Source: Pseudomonas sp. Q1-7
GTDB lineage: Bacteria; Pseudomonadota; Gammaproteobacteria; Pseudomonadales; Pseudomonadaceae
NCBI RefSeq assembly: GCF_028010285.1
Contig: NZ_CP116304.1
Coordinates: forward strand, 5,038,501 to 5,102,500
Length of the DNA: 64,000 bases
Direction: 5' to 3'
Shown here: positions 1 to 9,204 of the stretch, one piece after another
Layout: the number at the start of each line of letters is the position of its first letter
Numbering within the stretch: position 1 is the stretch's first letter
Program-made: the position numbers and the translations under genes
The notes under the pieces: generated by a model
Told to the model about the DNA's origin: nothing
Databases searched by the model: none
The model's input: only the letters and a program-made list of their open reading frames with translations

Positions 1-620
1 TAGCGGCCGTCGGGCTGCAGCGCCACGCGCACCGGCTCGGGCCCGGCGGGCAGGTTGCCGAGCACCTTGAATTCGCCGGTGTCCACCACCGCCACCTCGC
101 CGGCGCTGGGCATGGAGACGTAGAGCAGGCGGTCGTCGGCGCTGGCGGCCCAGTCCATGGGCGGGCGCTTGAGGGCGACGCGGGTCAGGGTGCTGGTGAT
201 GCCGCCCACCGAGGTCACCGGGTCGATCACGGTGAGGGCGGAGTCCTTGTTCATCACCACCAGGTAGTAGCTGTTCAGGTCCACCAGCGGCCGCGCGCTG
301 AGCACCCCCTTGAGGTAGGTGCCGATGCGCGCCTTGCACTGCTCCGCCCCACCGTCGGACAACGCCTGGTCGAGCCAGGCCCCCGGCACCTGCCCGGCCA
401 GCGGCTGGCCGGTGGTGGCGTCGGTGAGGCGCAGGCGGATATCGGCGAACAGGCCTTCGGTCAGCACCCCGTCGCTACCCAGGGGGCGGGCCTCGAATTC
501 GATGGCCACGCCATCGCGCACCAGCCGCTGGGTGGTCCCGGCCGCCTGTTCGGCCTGGGCCTGGACGGCCAGCAGGCCACTCAGCAGCAGCAGGCTCGAC
601 GCTTTCTGTAGGGCATTCAC
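1..620 (-). CDS. YVTN-type beta-propeller exported protein (3' part cut by window edge)
   Basis: This is the N-terminal part, about 206 residues, of an exported protein whose C-terminus lies outside the window. A GTG start at 620 has a strong GGGGAGGG ribosome site just upstream and gives a signal peptide (NALQKASSLLLLSGLLAVQA, then QAEQ). The ATG seen at 627 is in a different frame. Later segments such as YYLVVMNKDSALTVIDP, LLYVSMPSAGEVAVVDTGE and VLGNLPAGPEPVRVALQPDG are typical blades of YVTN/cytochrome-d1-like seven-bladed propellers. Such proteins are periplasmic, and several in Pseudomonas lie near alcohol or PQQ-dependent oxidation genes, but no such partner is visible here. The substrate is unknown. 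Family assignment is fairly firm; role is not. Confidence 0.75.
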   Translation of the reverse strand, partial: MNALQKASSLLLLSGLLAVQAQAEQAAGTTQRLVRDGVAIEFEARPLGSDGVLTEGLFADIRLRLTDATTGQPLAGQVPGAWLDQALSDGGAEQCKARIGTYLKGVLSARPLVDLNSYYLVVMNKDSALTVIDPVTSVGGITSTLTRVALKRPPMDWAASADDRLLYVSMPSAGEVAVVDTGEFKVLGNLPAGPEPVRVALQPDGR

Positions 621-788
621 CTGGCATCCCTCCCCTTTCCGGACCTTGCCCGGATGCGCGAGCAATGCCTGTGCCATAGGGAAAAGACCATTGGTTTCAG
701 CGAGTTGCGCCGTCAGGAAGGTGGGTGAAACGGCGATTCCCCACCCAATTCCCCTGTTGTGGGGAAACCGCGCAATGCCCGGAAAAAG

Positions 789-818
789 AAATCGCAGGCC
801 GGACCGCGCCTGCGATTT
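789..818. terminator. perfect 11-bp hairpin flanked by A and T runs
   Basis: The arms AAATCGCAGGC and GCCTGCGATTT pair perfectly around an 8-base loop. The hairpin is A-rich on its left and T-rich on its right, so it could terminate in either direction. It is oddly placed, because both flanking genes are transcribed away from it. It may therefore be a relic or may terminate an unseen small transcript. Confidence 0.4.
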
Positions 819-1053
819 TCGGGGTCATGGAAGCGGGCGTACGATGGGCATCGCTTCGCTCCACGCCACCCTGCGGACCAACCTGTGGGAGCTGTCCCCG
901 ACGGTCTGGCCTGCAGAAGCAACTTCGGTCGCTCCGCCCCCGACCGGTTCCACCCTGGGACATGGAAGGGAATTCACTCGCGAAGAATGTGCCACCGTGG
1001 CGACCCGTGCAGTCCCGACAAAACGGCGGATAACCTGACCGGCGCAACAGTTT

Positions 1054-1074
1054 TCGGCTTGTCGGACAGGCCGA
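1054..1074. promoter_or_regulatory. candidate TetR operator
   Basis: Two 10-base arms, TCGGCTTGTC and GACAGGCCGA, are inverted repeats with one mismatch around a single central G (position 1064). The centre lies 60 bases before the TetR start at 1124. Size and symmetry fit a TetR-family autoregulatory site. This is inferred from position only. Confidence 0.4.
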
Positions 1075-1123
1075 GCTGGGGTATCAGTGCAGGTCGCCAA
1101 CCCCCACAAGAATCAGGAAGCCC

Positions 1124-1792
1124 ATGACCTCACTGGTGCCCGCCCACAGCCCGACCCCTTCGGCAAAACCCGCCGGCCGCATCCGACAGAAAAACGAAGA
1201 GCTGATACTCGCCGCCGCCGAAGAGGAGTTCGCCCGCCACGGCTTCAAGGGCACCAGCATGAACACCATCGCCGTGCGCGCCGGGTTGCCCAAGGCCAAC
1301 CTGCACTACTACTTCAGCAACAAGCTGGGGCTGTACATCGCGGTGCTGAGCAATCACCTGGAACTCTGGGACAGCACCTTCAACACCCTCACCGCCGAGG
1401 ACGACCCGGCCGAAGCCCTGGCCCGCTATATCCGCGCCAAGATGGAGTTCTCCCGTCGCCAGCCGCTGGCCTCGAAGATCTTCGCCATGGAGGTGATCAG
1501 CGGCGGCGGTTGCCTGGAGGCCCACTTCGATCAGGACTACCGCACCTGGTTCAAGGGCCGCGCAGCGGTGTTCGAAGCCTGGATCGCCGCCGGCAAGATG
1601 GACCCGGTGGACCCGGTGAACCTGATTTTCCTGCTCTGGGGCAGCACCCAGCACTACGCCGACTTCAACACCCAGATCTGCCGCGTCACCGGCCGCAAGC
1701 GCCTGACCAAGGACGATTTCGAAGCGGCCACGCAGAACCTCATCCAGATCATTCTCAAGGGCTGCGGCCTGACGCCGCCCGCGACCGCCTGA
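1124..1792 (+). CDS. TetR-family regulator, RutR-like
   Basis: This is a 222-residue DNA-binding repressor-type protein. Residues about 25-75 form the TetR helix-turn-helix (EFARHGFKGTSMNTIAVRAG followed by LPKANLHYYFSNKLGLY). The C-terminal ligand domain resembles the RutR/YcdC group (LASKIFAMEVISGG, then a WFKGRAAVFEAW segment). In that group ligands are often pyrimidine- or nitrogen-related metabolites, but the ligand here is unknown. The start follows AGGAAGCCC. The stop overlaps the start of the YigZ gene in a TGATG junction, so the two are translationally coupled. A palindrome 50-70 bases upstream suggests autoregulation. No catabolic operon lies beside it, so the target genes cannot be named. 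Confidence 0.85.
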   Translation: MTSLVPAHSPTPSAKPAGRIRQKNEELILAAAEEEFARHGFKGTSMNTIAVRAGLPKANLHYYFSNKLGLYIAVLSNHLELWDSTFNTLTAEDDPAEALARYIRAKMEFSRRQPLASKIFAMEVISGGGCLEAHFDQDYRTWFKGRAAVFEAWIAAGKMDPVDPVNLIFLLWGSTQHYADFNTQICRVTGRKRLTKDDFEAATQNLIQIILKGCGLTPPATA

Positions 1793-2376
1793 TGCCTTAC
1801 ACCCTGTCCGCTCCCGCCGAATACCGCGAGGAGATCAAGAAGAGCCGCTTCATCGCCCACGCCGCGCCCGTGGCCAGCGCCGAGGAGGCCCAGGCCTTCA
1901 TCGCCCGCCTGTCCGAACCCGGCGCGTCCCACAACTGCTGGGCCTGGAAGCTGGGCAACCAGTACCGGTTCAATGACGACGGCGAGCCCGGCGGCACCGC
2001 CGGGCGGCCGATCCTCGCCGCCATCGAGGGCCAGGACTGCGACCAGGTGGCGGTGCTGGTGATCCGCTATTACGGCGGCATCCAGCTCGGCACCGGCGGC
2101 CTCGCCCGTGCCTACGGCGGCAGCGCCGCCAAATGCCTGCAAGGCGGCGCGCGGGTGGAGCTGGTGGCGCGCAGCCGCATCAGTTGCCACCCCGGCTTCG
2201 CCGAACTGCCACTGCTGAAGGCCCGCCTGGGCGAGTTCGAGGCCCTGCTGGAAAACGAGGTCTACGATGCCGAAGGCGCAGAGCTGGTGCTGGCCCTGCC
2301 GGAAGGCCGGATCGCCGACCTGGAGCGCCTGCTGCGGGACATCAGCCGGGGGCGCTTGGGGGTAAAGCGGCTGTAA
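1792..2376 (+). CDS. YigZ/IMPACT family protein
   Basis: This 194-residue protein belongs to the conserved YigZ (UPF0029/IMPACT N-terminal) family. The diagnostic segments are KSRFIAHAAPV near residue 18, the HNCWAWKLG and DDGEPGGTAGRPIL motifs around residues 45-75, and the RYYGGIQLGTGGLARAYGG motif near residue 90. The C-terminal DUF1949-like half (about 130-194) has the ferredoxin-like fold seen in EF-G-like domains. Bacterial members are thought to act around translation or the ribosome, but no reaction is established. The ATG overlaps the TetR stop codon, so the gene is probably expressed from the tetR promoter. Length is about usual for the family (about 200). Confidence 0.9.
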   Translation: MPYTLSAPAEYREEIKKSRFIAHAAPVASAEEAQAFIARLSEPGASHNCWAWKLGNQYRFNDDGEPGGTAGRPILAAIEGQDCDQVAVLVIRYYGGIQLGTGGLARAYGGSAAKCLQGGARVELVARSRISCHPGFAELPLLKARLGEFEALLENEVYDAEGAELVLALPEGRIADLERLLRDISRGRLGVKRL

Positions 2377-2417
2377 CCGCAGATCGCTCCCGCCCGATCC
2401 GGTTTCGACTCATGCCA

Positions 2418-2445
2418 TTGCCGCCAGCACCAAAATAGGTACACT
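2418..2445 (+). promoter_or_regulatory. probable sigma-70 promoter of the toxin-antitoxin pair
   Basis: TTGCCG (2418-2423) and TACACT (2440-2445) are separated by 16 bases, a good sigma-70 arrangement 30 bases upstream of the toxin start. No transcript data are available here, so this is a sequence match only. Confidence 0.5.
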
Positions 2446-2475
2446 CCGTCGCCATGCTGCAGGGATGAATGCAAC

Positions 2476-2817
2476 ATGGGAAATCTGCCGGTGATACTTA
2501 ACGTCAGGTTCTTCCGCACGGAAGCGGGGAGCGAACCCGTCAGAGATTGGCTCACCGAAATGACACGCGAAGCCAGACGCCTGATCGGGACGGACATCAA
2601 GACCGTGCAACTGGGGTGGCCGATCGGCATGCCCGTGGTGCGCAAACTGGACAATGGCCTCTGGGAGGTCAGAAGTACCTTGCCCGATGGCATCGCCCGC
2701 GTGATCTTCACGCTGGTGGGCTCTGAGATGGTCTTGTTGCACGGTTTCATAAAGAAGAGCCAGAAGACTCCATCGGTCGACCTGAAAACCGCCAAGCAAC
2801 GCAAAGCACGCCTCTGA
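2476..2817 (+). CDS. HigB-like toxin (RelE/Gp49 superfamily)
   Basis: This 113-residue small basic protein has the pattern of the phage Gp49-like HigB toxins. It starts with a beta strand and RDWLTEM helix, has a central VRKLDNGLWEVRS strand pair and IARVIFTLVG, and ends with LLHGFIKKSQKTP and a lysine-rich tail. Family members are ribosome-dependent mRNA interferases that are neutralised by the neighbouring helix-turn-helix antitoxin. The toxin gene comes first, as is usual for higBA, and the antitoxin follows after 7 bases. A plausible AGGG ribosome site precedes the ATG. Activity is inferred from family and context. Confidence 0.82.
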   Translation: MGNLPVILNVRFFRTEAGSEPVRDWLTEMTREARRLIGTDIKTVQLGWPIGMPVVRKLDNGLWEVRSTLPDGIARVIFTLVGSEMVLLHGFIKKSQKTPSVDLKTAKQRKARL

Positions 2818-2824
2818 GGTCAGC

Positions 2825-3127
2825 ATGAGCAAGCACTTAGGTTCCGATTTCGACGATTTCCTCACGGAGCAGGGCCTCGCCGAAGAGGTATCCGCCGCCG
2901 CACTCAAGCGCGTGATCGCCTGGCAGATCGAACAGGCGATGAAGGAACAGCACCTCAGCAAGAAAGCCCTCGCCGAACGCATGCACACCAGTCGCTCGGC
3001 CCTCGACAGAGCGCTCGACCAGAACGACGGCAGCATGACCCTCGCCACGCTGGCCGCCGCCGCCCAGGCCTTGGGCCGTCGCGTGGAAATCCGCCTGCTG
3101 CCCGCGGGCGACACCCCCACCCGCTGA
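2825..3127 (+). CDS. HigA-like antitoxin, XRE-type helix-turn-helix
   Basis: This 100-residue partner of the upstream toxin carries a Cro/CI helix-turn-helix at about residues 45-80 (KKALAERMHTSRSALDRALD, then SMTLATLAAAAQALGRRVEI). The last part resembles the dimerisation strand of HigA-type antitoxins. The N-terminal region (FDDFLTEQGLAEEVSAAALK) is typical of antitoxins annotated as Fis/XRE family. It likely binds the toxin and represses the shared promoter at about 2418-2445. It lies 7 bases after the toxin stop with an AGGTCAGC ribosome site, so the two are one transcript. Confidence 0.85.
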   Translation: MSKHLGSDFDDFLTEQGLAEEVSAAALKRVIAWQIEQAMKEQHLSKKALAERMHTSRSALDRALDQNDGSMTLATLAAAAQALGRRVEIRLLPAGDTPTR

Positions 3128-4485
<1,358 letters not shown>

Positions 4486-4507
4486 GCGGGCGCCCTGGCC
4501 GCGGGGC

Positions 4508-5995
4508 TCATCCGCGCCGGGGCCTGGCGGTCTTCCGTCCCCCGCCCAGCCGTCGCCAGCCCAGCACCACGCCGCTCAGGCAGATCAGCAAGCCGCCCAG
4601 GCTGCCGGCGATCATCAGCCCGTCGCGCAGCGCGCCCTGCGCCAGCAGGGGCGGCCAGTCCCAGCTGTGCAGCAGCTTGAACACCCAGCGGTAGACGCGC
4701 TGGCGTTCATCGAGGCGTTCCAGCACCACGCCGCTGCGCGGGTCGATATGCAGCCAGGTGCGCGCCGGGTCCTCCAGATGCACCCGCAGGATCGGCAGGG
4801 GCCGGTCGAGGTGGCCGCTCATGCTCTGTTCGGCACGGCCGTAGTAGTAGCTGTCATGCGCCTCCAGCCGCTCGATGCCGACCAGTTCGGCGGGCCACGA
4901 TGCGGCCAGGGTCCGCCACAGGCGCTGTTCCTCCAGCCCGATACGCACGCGACCGTCGCCCTGCAGCACCCGCAGGTTGCCGGCACCGTCGCGCGCCACC
5001 AAGTAGCCCTCTCCCGCCAGCATCCGCCACTCCAGTTCGCGAGCCTGGAAGCCGACGCGCCGCAGCTGCGCCAGCGCGGCCCCGGCTTCCAGGGGGAAGG
5101 CGTCGGGCTGCAGGTCGCCGCCCTGCCAGGCGGCCAGGGACAGCGGCCGAGGATGGTCGAAGAGCCGGCAGGGATTCATCGACAGCAGGCCGCTGAAGAT
5201 CCAGGCCAGGGCCAGGCCGCCGAACAGCAGACCGCCCAAATGGTGCCAGCGCGCCACGCCGCGATAGGGGCTGCGCGAGCCGCTGCGATAAGGCTTGCTG
5301 AAGCGCCAGCGCAGGACACCCACCACCAGGCCCAGCAAGGTCATCAGGGTGGCGGCCAGGGACAGGCCGATGAGCAGCGGCGACCAGGCGCCGTCCAGGG
5401 CGCCGCCACGCAACGGGTAGAGCCAGTGCAGCCAGGCGCCCAGCCAGTTCCAGGCACGCTCGTGCGCCGTGGCATCGCGCACCACGGCGCCGGTCTGGCC
5501 GGACAGGTAGAGCAGGCGGCCTTCGTCGCCGTCCAGTTGCACCCGCAGCAAGGGCCGGTCCGCATCCAGGCTGCGGGAATGGCTCCAGGCATCTTCATCG
5601 ACCCGGTCCAGGTAGCGTGCCGGCGCGGGACTGAACTGGCCGGCCGAGGCCAGGGCGAAGGCCTCGTCCACGACCGTTACCGCACGGCCACTGCGCGCCT
5701 GCACGGCGACACCGGGCCCTTGGGCGTAGGCCAGCAGGTAATGCGGCTGGCCGGCCAGGCTGGTGAGACGGATCGCCGTGGGTGCCTCGCTCCGCCCGGA
5801 GGCCGCCAGGGCCTCGGCAAGGTTCACGCAGCAGCCTTCGGCGCTGAGCACCGGCAGCCGCGCGAGGTGCTCGCGGGGCGTCAACTTGGGGTAGCCGACG
5901 TAGAGCATGACCAGACCGGAGACGAACCAGAGCGCCATGAGCAGGCACAGGCCGATGCCCAGCCAGCGGTGCCAGAGGTAGAGATAACGTTTCAT
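4508..5995 (-). CDS. PepSY-associated membrane protein (iron-uptake linked)
   Basis: This 495-residue inner-membrane protein has the PepSY_TM layout. The first helix follows KRYLYLWHRWLGIGLCLLMA, further helices lie near residues 205-230 (LLIGLSLAATLMTLLGLVVG), 250-270 and 460-480, and large periplasmic segments lie between. Conserved His residues in HRW, HWLYPL, HHLGG and HSWDW could bind haem or act in reduction of ferric siderophores. Such proteins commonly sit beside TonB-dependent receptors. Here the gene starts 7 bases after the receptor stop, so they form one operon. A ferric-siderophore reductase role is an inference from this association. Confidence 0.85.
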   Translation of the reverse strand: MKRYLYLWHRWLGIGLCLLMALWFVSGLVMLYVGYPKLTPREHLARLPVLSAEGCCVNLAEALAASGRSEAPTAIRLTSLAGQPHYLLAYAQGPGVAVQARSGRAVTVVDEAFALASAGQFSPAPARYLDRVDEDAWSHSRSLDADRPLLRVQLDGDEGRLLYLSGQTGAVVRDATAHERAWNWLGAWLHWLYPLRGGALDGAWSPLLIGLSLAATLMTLLGLVVGVLRWRFSKPYRSGSRSPYRGVARWHHLGGLLFGGLALAWIFSGLLSMNPCRLFDHPRPLSLAAWQGGDLQPDAFPLEAGAALAQLRRVGFQARELEWRMLAGEGYLVARDGAGNLRVLQGDGRVRIGLEEQRLWRTLAASWPAELVGIERLEAHDSYYYGRAEQSMSGHLDRPLPILRVHLEDPARTWLHIDPRSGVVLERLDERQRVYRWVFKLLHSWDWPPLLAQGALRDGLMIAGSLGGLLICLSGVVLGWRRLGGGRKTARPRRG

Positions 5996-6002
5996 GGGCG
6001 GC

Positions 6003-8162
6003 TCAGAAGCGGGTTTCCAGGCTCAGCTCGACGCTGCGCGGCGCGCCCAGGTAAAGCATGGTGGGCATCGCGCGTTGGGCGTAGACCTCGTCGGTGAGGT
6101 TGCGCACCCGCGCTTCCAGACGGGTGTCGGCATCCAGGCGGACCCGGGCGAAGGCACCGTAGAGGGTGTAGCCGGGGGCTTCGAGGCGGTTGGCCGCATC
6201 GGCGTAGACCGAGCCGACGTGACGGGCATCGACGCCCACCTGCCAATCCGGCGTCAGGTCATAGGTCAGCCAGAGGTTGGCGACGCGCGCGGGGGTATTG
6301 CTCGGCGTGTTGCCCTTGTGGGAAACGCTGGCGCCGCTGACCGTCTCGCTGAAGTCGCCGTACCAGGCGTCGGTGTAGGCGAAGCTGCCTTCGGCCAGCA
6401 GGCGCGGGGTGATCCGCATCGACCCGGCCAGTTCCAGGCCACGGCTGTACTGCTGCCCCACCGCCAGGCTCTGCCCGGGATTCAGCGGGTCGGTGGTGGC
6501 CAGGTTGCGCCGCTCGATCTGGTACAGGGCGAGGCTGGCGGCACCGCGTCCATCCGCCAGCTCGGTCTTCACGCCGACTTCCCACTGGCTGCCACGGGTC
6601 AGGTCGAAGTCCTGCACCTGGCCGGGGGTCGCGGTGCTGAGCATGCCCGCCGGCGGGTCCGCGGCGGTGCTGTATTGCACATACAGGTTGCTCGCCGGGC
6701 TGAGGGCGTAGACCAGGCCCAGGCGCCCGGTGGTGGCCCGGTAGTCGTGGGAGAAGGAGGCCGGGTTGTCGGCAGTCACGGTGCGGTGGTTGGTCACCTC
6801 CAGGCCGATCCGCTCATGGCGCAGGCCGCTGAGCACCGCCAGGCGCTCGGTCAGTTGCAGGTGGTGCTCGAAGAACAGCCCCCAGTCGTCCACCTGGTTG
6901 CTGCGGTCGCGCTGGTAGCCACGCTGCATGCCTGGTATGTCCCAGAACCCGCCCGGTTCGAAGCCGCCGGGCGTCACCTCGTCCACCACGCCCGGCAGCG
7001 AGCGCGGATAGCGCGTCTGCGCGTTGTGGCTGTAGTCCAGGCCCACCAGCCAGCGGCTGTCCAGGCCGAACAGGCTGTCCTCGCGGCGCAGTTCGAAGCG
7101 GTTGCCGTTGACCTCCTGCTCATGCCGCTGGAGCAGGGCGCCGGAGCGGATCACGGCGCTGTTGTCGGCGTTGTAGGCGTAGTTCTCCAGGTTCTGGAAG
7201 CTGCGGCTGGCGTTGTAGTGGTACAGGGTGTTACGCCACTGGGTGCGCTCGTCGAGCTGGTACTCGGTGATCGAGCGCAGCCAGCGCACGCGTTGCTGAT
7301 AGAAGCTGTCGTCGACGTTGAAGTTGCGCAAGCGATCGTCACGGTCGACCTTCAGGGTCCCGCCGCTGCCGTTCAGGGTCGGCGTTCCCCAGTAGGGTGT
7401 GTCGACCCGCTCTTCCTGGTACTCCAGGGCCAGGGTGTGGCTGAGCCGATCGTTGATGTCGGCCAGCAGGGAGAAGGCGCTGGTGAAGGCCTCGCGACGC
7501 TCGCGATCGACCGCGCTGTCGGCGCGGCTGTGGCTGAAATCCAGGCGCGCCACCAGGTGTTCGTTCAGCCCCTGGTTGAAGCCCAGGGCCAGTTCGCGGC
7601 TGTCCTGCGAGCCATAGCGCAGGCGCGCCTCGCGGAAGGATTCGCCGCGCTTGGGCAGCTTGGTCACGTAGTTCAAGGCGCCGCCCACCGCGCCGGCTCC
7701 GTTGAGGAAGCCCGAGGCTCCGCCTATGGCTTCGACGCGGTCGTAGATCCAGCCGTCCACCGGACGCGCGGCGATGGCGTCGTAATGCAGGCCGATGCCG
7801 TTGAACAGCTGGCCGATCTGGGCCCCACCGAAGCCGCGCCAGGTCACGGCGTTGCCCATGCCCGGCGGCGAGCTGGCGTTGACGCCGGGCACGCCGTCGA
7901 GCATTTCCCGGGTGTTGCGGGCGCCGCGCCGCTCGATGGCGTCGCGGTCGACCACGGTGACCGAAGCCGGGGTCTCGCGCAGGCTGAGGCCGAGGCGCGA
8001 GCCTGTGTCGCTGACGGCGCCGAGGTCGAGCCCTTCGGGAAGCGCCAGGACGGAGTCGGTGACGACCTGCTCGGGCAGGTACAGGGCCTCCTCGCCCAAA
8101 GCGGGAAGCGCCAGCGCGCAAAGAAGTGCCGCGCCCGGCAACCGGGCGAAGGTCTTGCTCAT
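6003..8162 (-). CDS. TonB-dependent outer-membrane siderophore receptor
   Basis: This 719-residue outer-membrane receptor begins at ATG 8162, giving the signal peptide SKTFARLPGAALLCALALPA with an AGGA ribosome site upstream. The longer frame to 8273 adds a non-conserved leader and is rejected. The plug domain shows SVTVVDRDAIERRGARNTRE, VPGVNASSPPGMGN, WRGFGGAQIGQLFNGI and a GGASGFLNGAGAVGGALNYV segment, typical of siderophore-type receptors. The barrel ends in the classic terminal aromatic strand (SVELSLETRF). The ligand is unknown, and no sigma/anti-sigma pair or Fur box is obvious nearby. A PepSY protein follows in the same operon. The divergent neighbour is a response regulator, and the shared region carries a palindrome. 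Confidence 0.92.
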   Translation of the reverse strand: MSKTFARLPGAALLCALALPALGEEALYLPEQVVTDSVLALPEGLDLGAVSDTGSRLGLSLRETPASVTVVDRDAIERRGARNTREMLDGVPGVNASSPPGMGNAVTWRGFGGAQIGQLFNGIGLHYDAIAARPVDGWIYDRVEAIGGASGFLNGAGAVGGALNYVTKLPKRGESFREARLRYGSQDSRELALGFNQGLNEHLVARLDFSHSRADSAVDRERREAFTSAFSLLADINDRLSHTLALEYQEERVDTPYWGTPTLNGSGGTLKVDRDDRLRNFNVDDSFYQQRVRWLRSITEYQLDERTQWRNTLYHYNASRSFQNLENYAYNADNSAVIRSGALLQRHEQEVNGNRFELRREDSLFGLDSRWLVGLDYSHNAQTRYPRSLPGVVDEVTPGGFEPGGFWDIPGMQRGYQRDRSNQVDDWGLFFEHHLQLTERLAVLSGLRHERIGLEVTNHRTVTADNPASFSHDYRATTGRLGLVYALSPASNLYVQYSTAADPPAGMLSTATPGQVQDFDLTRGSQWEVGVKTELADGRGAASLALYQIERRNLATTDPLNPGQSLAVGQQYSRGLELAGSMRITPRLLAEGSFAYTDAWYGDFSETVSGASVSHKGNTPSNTPARVANLWLTYDLTPDWQVGVDARHVGSVYADAANRLEAPGYTLYGAFARVRLDADTRLEARVRNLTDEVYAQRAMPTMLYLGAPRSVELSLETRF

Positions 8163-8345
8163 GGGGGATGGTCCTGGATGGCTGGAACGGATCATCGAGT
8201 CGGGCAAGTGGCGGCCGGACAACGACGATTTAGGAGCCGGGCAATGCTCGGCGAAGGAGCGCCACGCCCCCATAGGGCAAGTACGAAAATGCGCCGCCGG
8301 CGGGCAATGTGAGCGCCTGATGGCACGGGGCTAGAAGGCCATCTG

Positions 8346-8359
8346 TAGGAAATTTCCTA
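8346..8359. promoter_or_regulatory. BvgA-type palindromic site TAGGAAATTTCCTA
   Basis: This is a perfect 14-bp palindrome made of two inverted TTTCCTA heptamers. That heptamer (TTTCYTA) is the known half-site of Bordetella BvgA. The site lies between the divergent receptor gene (start 8162) and the BvgA-like regulator (start 8495), in a GC-rich region where such an AT-rich palindrome stands out. It is the best candidate for autoregulation of the two-component system and possibly control of the receptor. Confidence 0.6.
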
Positions 8360-8494
8360 GAGACAAGTAAGCACACCTCGATGTACGGCGGGCAGGCGCG
8401 GAGCCGCCCTTAAGATGGCCGCCGTATCCCTTGCATGACGCCCCGGCACGAACGCGCCGGACGCTCCCATGGCTGTAGCAAGGACCTTTTCTCG

Positions 8495-9154
8495 ATGGAT
8501 ACCGAGGCCCCCATGCAGACCCGAATCGTCATTGTCGATGACCACCCGATCACCCTGATCGGCATGCGCTACATGCTCAGCGCGAACCCGGACCTGGACA
8601 TCGTCGGCCAGGCCGAGGACCCCGACGGTCTTCTGAGCCAACTCGAGCAACACCGCTGCGACGTGCTCATCACCGACCTGATGATGCCGGGCGGCGCCCA
8701 GTCCGATGGGCTGCGCCTGATCGACCTGGTGCGCCGTCGCTACCCGCAACTGGCGATCATCGTCGTCACCATGCTCGACAATCCGGCGATGATCGCCGCG
8801 CTGCTCAAGCTGGGCGTCCGCGGGGTGGTCAGCAAGCGCGGCATGCTGGCGGACCTGCCCAAGGCCATCCGCGCCAACGGCCGCCGGCCTTTCCTGTCGC
8901 CCTCCTTGCGGCACCTGATGGATACCGTCGAGGCCGGTTCCGGCAAGCCGTTGGCCCAATTGGAAGCGCTGTCGCCACGGGAAGTGGAAGTGCTGCGCCT
9001 GTACGGCAGTGGCCTGGCCGTCGGCGAAATCGCCGAGCGCCTGGCCCGCAGCAAGCAGACCATCAGCGCGCAGAAGAGCAGTGCGATGCGCAAGCTCGGC
9101 CTGGACACCAACGCCGGGCTTTACCTCTACATCCAGGAAAACGGCCTGGCCTGA
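8495..9154 (+). CDS. LuxR-type response regulator, BvgA/EvgA-like
   Basis: This cytoplasmic regulator of 219 residues has an N-terminal receiver and a C-terminal LuxR/NarL DNA-binding domain. The receiver shows the acidic pair in IVDDHP, the phospho-acceptor Asp61 in VLITDLMMPGG, a VVTM switch segment and Lys in VVSKRG. The helix-turn-helix is LSPREVEVLRLYGSGLAVGE followed by IAERLARSKQTISAQKSSAM. The start is either 8495 (AAGGA 11 bases upstream) or 8513 (GAGG closer); the longer one is given. The next gene is a BvgS-like hybrid kinase 50 bases downstream, so this is almost certainly its phosphorelay output. It would bind the 8346-8359 palindrome if it follows BvgA. Confidence 0.9.
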   Translation: MDTEAPMQTRIVIVDDHPITLIGMRYMLSANPDLDIVGQAEDPDGLLSQLEQHRCDVLITDLMMPGGAQSDGLRLIDLVRRRYPQLAIIVVTMLDNPAMIAALLKLGVRGVVSKRGMLADLPKAIRANGRRPFLSPSLRHLMDTVEAGSGKPLAQLEALSPREVEVLRLYGSGLAVGEIAERLARSKQTISAQKSSAMRKLGLDTNAGLYLYIQENGLA

Positions 9155-9204
9155 GCCAGCCCCCATGTCGGCGGAGCGATCGACTCCGCCACCAGGAACC
9201 GTCC

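Larger units (their letters stand above)
621..1123. other. intergenic region without a credible gene
   Basis: This 503-base stretch separates the divergently transcribed propeller gene and the TetR gene. The open frames crossing it have no family resemblance and no ribosome site that decides a start. It contains one good hairpin (789-818) and one TetR-style inverted repeat (1054-1074), listed separately. Otherwise I see nothing in it. Confidence 0.6.

Noticed and set aside
1087-2376. 429-residue frame covering the YigZ gene
   Set aside because: The first 235 codons are an out-of-frame reading of the TetR gene; the YigZ protein begins at 1792.
6003-8273. 756-residue version of the TonB receptor
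   Set aside because: The extra 37 residues precede a proper signal peptide starting at 8162.
8163-8345. Fur box upstream of the TonB receptor
   Set aside because: No convincing GATAATGATAATC-type sequence was seen.
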